From the NCBI GenBank assembly GCA_020441735.1, contig JAGRLQ010000107.1:1-28572 (forward strand): a DNA stretch of 28,572 nt, read 5' to 3'. Origin of the DNA: Nitratireductor sp. Lineage in GTDB: Bacteria; Pseudomonadota; Alphaproteobacteria; Rhizobiales; Rhizobiaceae. Of the stretch, positions 8,831 to 14,795 are shown piece after piece (within the stretch, counting starts at the first letter, position 1; each line of letters starts with the position of its first letter). Position numbers and translations under genes: made by a program. Below the pieces are notes generated by a model. The model saw nothing but the letters and a program-made list of their open reading frames with translations, was not told the DNA's origin and ran no database searches.

Positions 8831-9165
8831 GCAAAACGCCCCTCTTGGCCGGCAATCCGCCCACTCGCATGCACTCGGCGCAGGCTCATCCTGCCTGCAA
8901 TCGAATGCCACCGAATACCCGCGAATTGCTCTAAAGATGAAACGGTATAGCGTCAATTTTGTGGTCAAGCCGCGGATCTTCCAGCCCCCTGCCGCTAGGG
9001 AACCCCCTGATTTGACTATGCTCTTCCAAAATACCGGTTGCGCGGCGCTTGTCGCCTGCTATCTTTTTATAGTTCTCTCGGCATGAGTCCGGACGGGTTG
9101 ACCGGGCTTCAGGCTTCGAGACGCAATCATTCCGAGATGCCAATGACCACAGGGAGAAATCCGAT
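8831..9165. other. Divergent intergenic region, possible minus-strand promoter
   Basis: This 335-nt gap separates the lipoprotein gene (-) from the small cysteine-rich gene (+). I see no supported gene in it. On the minus strand, TTGACG (8956-8951) and TAGAGC (8933-8928) are 17 nt apart and could be a sigma-70-type promoter about 100 nt ahead of the lipoprotein start; the -10 is poor. A TATAGT at 9068-9073 might serve the plus-strand gene but lacks a well-spaced -35. Both are weak calls. Confidence 0.3.
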
Positions 9166-9417
9166 ATGAAAATGCTACTTGCCGCCGTTGCCGTTAGCGG
9201 GCTGCTTGCTTCGGCCGGCACCGCTGGTGCTGCCAACATGATGATGGAAAAGATGCAGTGCTCTGCTTCCTGCAACACGCAGTACATGCAGTGCGTGATG
9301 GCCGCCAACCAGATGAACAGCGTGCCTGCTGAAGCCATGATGCAGATCAAAACCAACTTCCAGGGCTCAACGGCCTGCGGTCAGGAAGCCATCGCCTGCC
9401 AGAAGTCCTGCAGCTAA
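9166..9417 (+). CDS. Small exported protein with six symmetrically spaced cysteines
   Basis: An 83-aa protein I cannot assign to a named family. The ATG at 9166 follows AGGGAG with about 9 nt spacing. Residues 1-22 form a signal peptide ending AGTAGA, so the mature part (about 60 aa) should be periplasmic or secreted. It has six cysteines, at 32, 36, 43, 71, 78 and 82, giving the mirror-image spacing C-x3-C-x6-C then 27 residues then C-x6-C-x3-C. It is also Met- and Gln-rich (ten Met in total after the signal). This spacing suggests a helical hairpin held by disulfides, but that is inference. The gene is monocistronic, ending at a strong terminator 33 nt after its stop. Metal binding through Met and Cys is possible but unproved. 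Confidence 0.8.
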   Translation: MKMLLAAVAVSGLLASAGTAGAANMMMEKMQCSASCNTQYMQCVMAANQMNSVPAEAMMQIKTNFQGSTACGQEAIACQKSCS

Positions 9418-9450
9418 GACAGCTCCGGTCACTTATTGACTGGCTGAAAT

Positions 9451-9480
9451 AAAAAGCCCGGCGTCAAGCCGGGCTTTTTT
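9451..9480. terminator. Bidirectional intrinsic terminator
   Basis: A perfect 12-bp stem counting the A/T flanks (AAAAAGCCCGGC at 9451-9462, loop GTCAA, GCCGGGCTTTTT from 9468) followed by six T on the plus strand and by T-rich sequence on the minus strand. It sits between two convergent genes, 33 nt after the stop of one and 32 nt after the stop of the other, and can end transcription from both. Confidence 0.93.
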
Positions 9481-9512
9481 CATTTGTTGTCTGCAGGCAT
9501 TGCTGCCTGCGA

Positions 9513-9791
9513 TTACGGCTTTCTTGAACCGCGGCCACCGCGGTCGCCTTTTTCGTTGCTGCCGCCTTCATTGCCGACTTCTTTCCTGATGTCGTTGGGA
9601 TCAAAGGTCGGCGGAAGCAGCTTGTATTGGCGCTGCTCCACATAGTGACAGTTGAAGAGCTGCTGGCCATTGATCCAGCAGGTTTTGGCGCCGGACGTGG
9701 CCACGAGATTGGAGGCCTGCGCGGAAGCGGCACCGGCCATCAGGGTTGCGGAAAGGACGAAGACGGAGGTTGTAAGCGTTGCAAATTTCAT
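9513..9791 (-). CDS. Small exported protein with Gly/Arg-rich tail, unknown function
   Basis: A 92-aa protein with no family I recognise. The start at 9791 is set by a strong ribosome site (AAGGAG, 7 nt spacing) and gives a clean signal peptide: basic MK, hydrophobic core 5-20, and AASAQA as the likely cleavage site (about residue 26). The longer frame to 9887 begins with sequence unlike a secreted protein. The mature part has two cysteines (38 and 48), which could form one disulfide around a CWINGQQLFNC loop. It then has a proline-containing segment and a hydrophilic tail rich in Gly, Arg, Lys and Glu (GGSNEKGDRGGRGSRKP). It lies 140 nt downstream of pcs on the same strand, so it may be read from the pcs transcript or its own promoter. 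Confidence 0.75.
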   Translation of the reverse strand: MKFATLTTSVFVLSATLMAGAASAQASNLVATSGAKTCWINGQQLFNCHYVEQRQYKLLPPTFDPNDIRKEVGNEGGSNEKGDRGGRGSRKP

Positions 9792-9931
9792 CTGTTTGCT
9801 CCTTGCTGCCGGCTTTGCGCCGGAAGATTGAGCCCCATGAGTTGGGTTATGCCGCGTCTTTTCCTTGCGCACTGTGTCCGATGACACACTTCAACGCGGC
9901 GGAGCACCGCCAGTACATTATCCCGCGGATG

Positions 9932-10636
9932 TCAGTGAATTCTGCCGAGCGCCTGCAGCACGGCACCGATCAGGAACAGATAGGCGCTAGAGGCCAGTAT
10001 GATCGCATCGACCCAGACCGGTGCATCAAGATTGTAATAAAGCGCAAGCGTGCCACCCAGCGCCCAAAGAGCGAAGATCGCAAGTGTCGTAACACGCATG
10101 ATCTTGACCCGTACCGGATGTACGAAAATCACCGGAACGAAGGTCAGGATTGCCGTTACCACGACCACGGCAAAGGACAGATACTCCGATGGCGAGACGA
10201 TAAAGAGGGTAAATACCACCATGTTCCAGCACACCGGAAAGCCCTTGAAGCCGTTGTCATCCGTCTTCATCCGGGTGTCGGCGTAATAGATCGCGCTGGT
10301 CACCACGATCATGGCTGCCGAAAGAAACGACAGATAGGTGCCCATCAGTCCGCTCTGATAGAGAATGAAGGCTGGAATGATCACATAGGTGACATAGTCG
10401 ATAACCGAATCGAGCATGTCGCCCGACCAGTGCGGCCACCATTTCTTGACCTCCAGCTTACGGGCGAGCGGCCCGTCCACCCCGTCGACCAGGAGCGCCA
10501 TCCCGAGCCAGAAGAAGGCCGCGGTAAAGCGGTTCTCGGCTGTGGCGACAATGGAAAGAAAGGCAAGAAAGGCGCCGGACGCCGTCAGGATATGGACGCC
10601 AAAGGCCCACAGCGCGTCCTTGGATATTCCGAACAC
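9932..10636 (-). CDS. pcs: Phosphatidylcholine synthase
   Basis: An inner-membrane CDP-alcohol phosphatidyltransferase that joins CDP-diacylglycerol to choline, making phosphatidylcholine in one step. This pathway is typical of rhizobia and other host-associated alphaproteobacteria. The catalytic motif is the Pcs variant DG-x2-AR-x12-G-x3-D-x3-D (DGPLARKLEV, then SGDMLDSVIDY), with the longer 12-residue gap that separates Pcs from other family members. Further matches to Rhizobium Pcs are FGVHILTASGAFLAFL, SAIYYADTRMKTDD, GFPVCWNMVVFTLF and HPVRVK. About eight hydrophobic segments span the protein. The GTG at 10636 is chosen as start: AGGAAGGA lies 5 nt upstream and the product is then 234 aa, near the roughly 240 aa of known Pcs. 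The ATG-frame upstream to 10723 adds a basic, cysteine-rich leader with no resemblance. Confidence 0.92.
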   Translation of the reverse strand: MFGISKDALWAFGVHILTASGAFLAFLSIVATAENRFTAAFFWLGMALLVDGVDGPLARKLEVKKWWPHWSGDMLDSVIDYVTYVIIPAFILYQSGLMGTYLSFLSAAMIVVTSAIYYADTRMKTDDNGFKGFPVCWNMVVFTLFIVSPSEYLSFAVVVVTAILTFVPVIFVHPVRVKIMRVTTLAIFALWALGGTLALYYNLDAPVWVDAIILASSAYLFLIGAVLQALGRIH

Positions 10637-10923
10637 AGCATTCCTTCCTCTGCCGCAAAGGCAGTGCGCCCGTCTGGAGCATCTTTCCCGCAGTGCGCTG
10701 CAAGATCGCTCCCGGGACGCCACGTCCCCTCACCCGGTCTGCCAGGCATTCCGGGTTCCGTGTTTTGCCATGCTGCGCCGGTCAAAACAAGCAAGCCTGT
10801 CCACAAACCGGTATTCCCCAAGCTTCGGCGGCAAACGAAAGACAGACCGTTTGCCACATTGAGCGCAGCCCCGTTTCAGCCTAGGTTCCCAAGAAGGACA
10901 GATTGAGAATTGGCAATTTCAGA

Positions 10924-12156
10924 ATGCCGGACACGAAACCACATGCAGCATTTGATCTTGCCGTCATCGGCGGCGGTCTCTCCGGCCTGATTGCAGCGCT
11001 TGCGGCGGCGGAAAAGGGTCTGCGCGTCGCACTTGCAGCGCCGGCGGTTGCCGAACCCGATGGCCGCACCACCGCCCTGCTCGCCGACTCGATCGCCTTT
11101 CTGAGAGAAGCCGGCTTGTGGGAGATGATCGAACCCATCGCCTACCCCCTGCGCACCATGCGCATCCTGGACGGCACCAACCGGCTCATCCGCGCACCGC
11201 AGGCCGATTTCAGGGCTTCCGAGATCGGTCTCGATGCCTTCGGCTACAATCTGGAGAACAAGGCGCTGTCGGCCCTGCTGCATCAGCGCATAGCCGCCAC
11301 GGCGGCCATCACCGTCTTCAACGAGCCCGCCCAGGCATTGAAGGAAACCCGTTCAGGCAAACATGCCGTGACGCTGGCAAGCGGCAAGGTGATCGAGGCC
11401 GGCGCCTACGCCGCTGCCGACGGGCGTAACTCGATGATGCGGGATGCGCTCGGTATTACCTGCCGCAATTGGCGCTATCCCCAGGTGGCGCTGGTCATGA
11501 ATTTGGAACACACGCTCGACCATCACGACACCAGCACCGAATTTCATACCGAAACCGGTCCGCTGACCCTGGTTCCGCTGGGCGTAAAGCGCTCCAGCCT
11601 GGTGATCGTGCTTGATGAAGCAGGCGCCGACGCCCTTGCTGCTCTCGATGAAACAGCAATGGCACGGGAACTGGAACACCGCATGCAATCGGTTCTCGGC
11701 AAGCTTCGCGTCGTTTCCCCTGTCGGCCGGTTTCCCCTATCGGGCGCGCTTGCCAGCCGTTTCGGCAAGCACGACGTCATGCTGATCGGCGAAGCCGGCC
11801 ACGCCTTCCCGCCGATTGGTGCCCAGGGCCTCAACCTCGGCATTCGCGACATACGCGCCGCTGTGACGCTTGCAGGCACCGCGAAACACGAAAGTGCAGA
11901 GCCGCTTGGCGAGCGCTATCACCGGGAGCGTGCTTCGGACGTCGCCTCACGCACCGCATCCGTCGATGTGCTGAACCGTTCGCTGCTGTCGGCTTTCCTG
12001 CCCGTCCAGGCACTCCGCGCAGCAGGGCTTTATCTGCTTGCCAATGCCGGTCCGTTGCGCCGGTTGATGATGCGCGAAGGCGTTCTACCCGGCATGGGGT
12101 TCGAAAACCTCTCCGGACGACTGCGCAATGGCTTCAGGCCACAACGTTCAGCATGA
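10924..12156 (+). CDS. UbiH/UbiF-family FAD-dependent monooxygenase
   Basis: A flavin hydroxylase of the UbiH/COQ6 group, members of which usually hydroxylate the ring of ubiquinone precursors. The N-terminal FAD motif FDLAVIGGGLSGLIAALAAA is at about residues 10-29. The second FAD-binding motif is GEAGHAFPPIGAQGLNLG (289-306), the family pattern that sits near the flavin ribityl chain. Length is 410 aa, normal for the family. Two starts are possible: the ATG at 10924, which lacks a ribosome site, and an in-frame TTG at 10903 with AAGAAGGA 4 nt upstream. I list the ATG but the choice is open. Which ring position it modifies cannot be told from sequence. Its 3' end overlaps the convergent AEC permease gene by 23 nt. 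UbiH-type is the best general name; a role in other aromatic hydroxylations is possible. Confidence 0.87.
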   Translation: MPDTKPHAAFDLAVIGGGLSGLIAALAAAEKGLRVALAAPAVAEPDGRTTALLADSIAFLREAGLWEMIEPIAYPLRTMRILDGTNRLIRAPQADFRASEIGLDAFGYNLENKALSALLHQRIAATAAITVFNEPAQALKETRSGKHAVTLASGKVIEAGAYAAADGRNSMMRDALGITCRNWRYPQVALVMNLEHTLDHHDTSTEFHTETGPLTLVPLGVKRSSLVIVLDEAGADALAALDETAMARELEHRMQSVLGKLRVVSPVGRFPLSGALASRFGKHDVMLIGEAGHAFPPIGAQGLNLGIRDIRAAVTLAGTAKHESAEPLGERYHRERASDVASRTASVDVLNRSLLSAFLPVQALRAAGLYLLANAGPLRRLMMREGVLPGMGFENLSGRLRNGFRPQRSA

Positions 12157-13081
12157 GATAGAGAAGGCCTGTCACCGTTGCCGTCGCAGCAAGGGTGGAA
12201 ACCACCACCGCGCTCGAGGCACGTTCCTGCCAGACCTGGTATTGCTGGGCGATGACGAAAACATTCGTCGCCGTGGGCAGGGCTGCCAGCAGCACGGCGG
12301 CAAACACCCACGTCCGGTCGAAGCCCGGCAGCAGCGTCTCCATCAACACATAGACCAGCAGCGGGTGAACGATCAACTTGACGGGAACGATGTACCCAAG
12401 CTCGACGGGAACCCGCTTCAACGGCCTCAGCGCCGCCGTCACCCCCATGGCAAACAGCGCACACGGGGCCGCAGCGCCGGAAAGAAAGGTCAGCAGCGAG
12501 TTGACCGAGGACGGCAGTTGCACCGCGAAGATGGCCGCCATCACGCCGACAATGGTGGCAATGATGAAGGGATGCGTGAAAATCTTCACAACGATGTCAC
12601 GGGCCAATTGACCGGCCGGCCGCCTTTCCTCGCCATGCAGGCTCATCAGCAGCGGCGCCAGAATAAAGTGCATGGCATTTTCGAAACAGAAGATCAGCGC
12701 CACGGGAACGCCGGCCTGCGGGCCGAGGGCAGCCAGCGCCAGTGGCGGGCCCATATAGCCGATATTGCCATAGGCGGCGGCAAGACCCTGGATTGTCGAT
12801 TCCGCCACATTGCCGCCGTTGAGCAGCCCGGACAGAATGAAAACCCCGACAAAAATCAGCAGGGTGGCAAAAATCGAAACCGCGATGAAGCCGACATTGG
12901 CAAATTGCTCGACCGGGGTTGTTGAAAGCAGGCGGTAGAACAGCGGCGGCAGCGCCACATAGACAATGAAGAAATTCATCCATGCCAGCCCCTCATAGGG
13001 AATGCGCATGATCCTGCCGGCGGCAAAGCCGAGAAAGATCAGGCCGAACAGCGGCAATACCAATTCGATGACGGCAAACAT
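12134..13081 (-). CDS. AEC-family transporter (auxin efflux carrier-like permease)
   Basis: A 315-aa integral membrane protein of the AEC (PIN-like) family, whose bacterial members export or exchange organic acids such as malate or malonate. It shows about ten hydrophobic segments in two halves of five. The N-terminal LVLPLFGLIFLGFAAGR, a conserved GNIGYMGPPLALAALG (105-120) with the helix-breaking Asn-Gly and Pro-Pro typical of the crossover, and a C-terminal LLAALPTATNVFVIAQQY block (about 266-283) are all family hallmarks. The ATG at 13081 has no strong ribosome site. It lies divergent from hspQ and tail-to-tail with the UbiH-type gene. The substrate cannot be assigned from sequence. Confidence 0.88.
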   Translation of the reverse strand: MFAVIELVLPLFGLIFLGFAAGRIMRIPYEGLAWMNFFIVYVALPPLFYRLLSTTPVEQFANVGFIAVSIFATLLIFVGVFILSGLLNGGNVAESTIQGLAAAYGNIGYMGPPLALAALGPQAGVPVALIFCFENAMHFILAPLLMSLHGEERRPAGQLARDIVVKIFTHPFIIATIVGVMAAIFAVQLPSSVNSLLTFLSGAAAPCALFAMGVTAALRPLKRVPVELGYIVPVKLIVHPLLVYVLMETLLPGFDRTWVFAAVLLAALPTATNVFVIAQQYQVWQERASSAVVVSTLAATATVTGLLYLMLNVVA

Positions 13082-13182
13082 GGTGATAAAATAAGATCCG
13101 TGGCTTCTGCGTTGCGCCTTAAACCGGCAGGTAAGGCGCTTCCCTTCTTCCGCCCCTGTTGAGCTGTGCCCTTGAACTACCC

Positions 13183-13210
13183 CCTTGAATTAATGTTGGG
13201 GAGCCTGATA
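13183..13210 (+). promoter_or_regulatory. Possible RpoH (sigma-32) promoter of hspQ
   Basis: CTTGAA at 13183-13188 is followed by CTGATAT at 13204-13210; counted from CTTG the gap is 17 nt. This is close to the alphaproteobacterial heat-shock pattern CTTG-N17-CyTATnT, with one mismatch (G for T) in the -10. It lies about 93 nt ahead of the hspQ start, a gene for which heat-shock control is expected. A second CTTGAA at 13170-13175 has no matching -10. Confidence 0.45.
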
Positions 13211-13270
13211 TTTTCCATCAAGTCAAGGCTTTCGACCGGAAATACGCGGGTACGGCAACTGCCAGTATGG

Positions 13271-13299
13271 AATTAGGACCCGGAACGAAACCGGGAATT
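13271..13299 (+). promoter_or_regulatory. Hairpin overlapping the hspQ ribosome-binding region
   Basis: AATT-AGGA-CCCGG (13271-13283), a 7-nt loop AACGAAA, and CCGGG-AATT (13291-13299) can pair as a 5-bp GC stem plus a 4-bp AT stem with a 4-nt bulge. The 3' arm contains the only purine-rich candidate ribosome site (GGGA, 13293-13296), just 6 nt before the ATG. The fold would hide this site when paired. It could be a simple RNA thermometer; that is inference. Confidence 0.35.
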
Positions 13300-13302
13300 G
13301 TG

Positions 13303-13644
13303 ATGACAAACGAAAAGATGATCAACAAGGCGAAGTTTTCGATCGGCGATCTGGTGCGTCACCGGGTCTTCCCGTTCCGCGGCGTGATCTTCGACGTCGA
13401 TCCGGAATTCGCCAACTCAGAAGAATGGTATGAGTCCATTCCCGACGAGATTCGTCCGCGCAAGGACCAGCCCTTCTATCACCTGTTCGCCGAAAACGAC
13501 GAAACCGAATACATCGCCTATGTTTCGGAGCAGAACCTGCTCAACGATGAAAACCGCGAGCCGGTCCGTCATCCTCAGGTCAGCGAGGTTTTCGAGCGCA
13601 CGCCCGACGGCAATTACCGTAGCCGCAAACGGCTGGTGCATTAG
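13303..13644 (+). CDS. hspQ: Heat shock protein HspQ
   Basis: A small cytoplasmic heat-shock protein (113 aa) that in enterobacteria binds DNA-associated partners and acts as a specificity factor for Lon protease. The conserved core KFSIGDLVRHRVFPFRGVIFDVDPEF, followed by EEWYESIPDEIRPRKDQPFYHLFAEND and YIAYVSEQNLL, spans almost the whole length and is diagnostic of the YccV/HspQ fold. The ATG at 13303 is chosen because GGGA lies 6 nt upstream and the product has the usual size; the frame also allows ATG at 13267 (no ribosome site) and at 13318. Upstream lie a heat-shock-like promoter and a hairpin over the ribosome site. A strong terminator follows 30 nt after the stop. Confidence 0.93.
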   Translation: MTNEKMINKAKFSIGDLVRHRVFPFRGVIFDVDPEFANSEEWYESIPDEIRPRKDQPFYHLFAENDETEYIAYVSEQNLLNDENREPVRHPQVSEVFERTPDGNYRSRKRLVH

Positions 13645-13673
13645 GCGCTACCCGACTTCGACCTGCTCAAAAG

Positions 13674-13702
13674 AAAACGCCGGCTTCAAGCCGGCGTTTC
13701 TT
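13674..13702. terminator. Bidirectional intrinsic terminator between hspQ and ialB-like gene
   Basis: A perfect stem AAAACGCCGGC (13674-13684), loop TTCAA, GCCGGCGTTT (13690-13699), then CTT. The A-run before the stem gives a U-run for the minus-strand transcript. It lies 29 nt after the hspQ stop and 24 nt from the stop of the convergent gene, serving both. Confidence 0.88.
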
Positions 13703-13726
13703 GGTCTGGCAATGACAGCCGGCAAA

Positions 13727-14359
13727 TCAGCCACCGCTGTCGTTTTTCGCCTTTTCCTGAGCTTCCTGCAGCTTCTTGCGGGCTTCCTCGGCTTTCTTGC
13801 GCAATTCATCCTGCAGTTCACGCTGGCGGTTTGCGAATTCCTCCTGCTTCAGCGGCGGGCCATCATAGGCAGCGGTGAAACCTTCCAGCGTGATCTCGAT
13901 GGGGTTTTCCTTCTGCTGAACATTGGTGGAAGTGACGGTCATCTTGCCGCCATTCTTCAGAATGTTGACCAGATCATCGTCGAGCTTGACCTCCGCGATG
14001 CAGCTCTGGGGAAAGCAGAACAGATAAGGCAGCGTCGTTTCGCGCTTGTCATCGATGCGCAGCTTGATGCCGGCGGGGATAAGACGCCCGGTTGGAACCG
14101 TCACCTGGAATACCCGGCGCTCCACATCACCCTTGACGTCAATCAGCGAAACCGCCGTGACGACCTGTCCGGTGCTGGCTACCGACTGGAACTGGGTGTT
14201 GCAGATATCGTTGGCGTCCTGCTTGGCGCAGACCTTGAACCAGCCTGCCGGGCGCTGGGCCTGGGCCGTGGCGGTGGTTGCCGACAGGCCGGCGGCGATT
14301 GCCGCAGCACCTGCGAGGACAGTCGTTTTGCTCAATACATGCGTCAGGGCGGATTTCAT
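13727..14359 (-). CDS. Invasion-associated locus B (IalB) family exported protein
   Basis: An exported protein of the IalB family, named for Bartonella IalB, which aids erythrocyte entry; the biochemical role in most alphaproteobacteria is unknown. The 210-aa product has a signal peptide (1-34, cleavage likely after TATAQA), then the IalB core with paired cysteines 44/53 and 115/120 (WFKVCAK, DICNT, PYLFCFPQSC). Family features such as GWFKVCAKQDANDICNT and the closing ITLEGFTAAYDGPPLKQ are present. After residue 169 comes an unusually long charged tail rich in Glu, Lys, Arg and Gln that is predicted to be a single helix or coiled coil. The ATG at 14359 has AAGGGT about 8 nt upstream. The gene stands alone and ends at a shared terminator. 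Confidence 0.86.
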   Translation of the reverse strand: MKSALTHVLSKTTVLAGAAAIAAGLSATTATAQAQRPAGWFKVCAKQDANDICNTQFQSVASTGQVVTAVSLIDVKGDVERRVFQVTVPTGRLIPAGIKLRIDDKRETTLPYLFCFPQSCIAEVKLDDDLVNILKNGGKMTVTSTNVQQKENPIEITLEGFTAAYDGPPLKQEEFANRQRELQDELRKKAEEARKKLQEAQEKAKNDSGG

Positions 14360-14795
14360 GGAGAACCCTTCTGTGTTTGCTGCCGCCCCCGATCGGGCTG
14401 CGGCACTTCATATGCCTGCATCGCGAAAGCCTGGCCGGATGCAATGGCGCGGATAATTCCTAGGTCTGAGACTTTTCGGCGTTCGATTAAAGCCTAACGT
14501 TCGCCAGTGCAAGTCCGCATGGGGGCAAATGGTTTACGCTGGCCGTCCGCTTCCACTGCAAAATTCTGGCTGAAAAGAGGCGGAAACGCCGTTGCGGGGA
14601 AAGAAGACACCCTTTTGTGGCCCCAATAGCCCGGCATGACAAGCATGCGGCTGATCCCGGACCATGCTTTTTGCCGGCAATCGGCAGCGGAAACTGCAAG
14701 CGCTTCTGCCTTTCTGTTACCTTGGTCTGCAAGAATCAGTTCGCCGCCATTTCACCGGTGGTTTCACCAGCAGCATGGCGCCATCGGAGAAACGG
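14360..14795. other. Intergenic region between divergent ialB-like and SBP genes
   Basis: A 436-nt gap between divergent genes. The upstream part of the following open frame (14664-14795) has no ribosome site and does not look like a signal peptide, so I treat it as leader. I see no tRNA, terminator or clear promoter here, although both flanking genes must start from it. Confidence 0.4.

Noticed and set aside
9779..10906. 375-codon plus-strand frame across pcs
   Set aside because: Antisense to phosphatidylcholine synthase, whose catalytic motif is clear on the minus strand.
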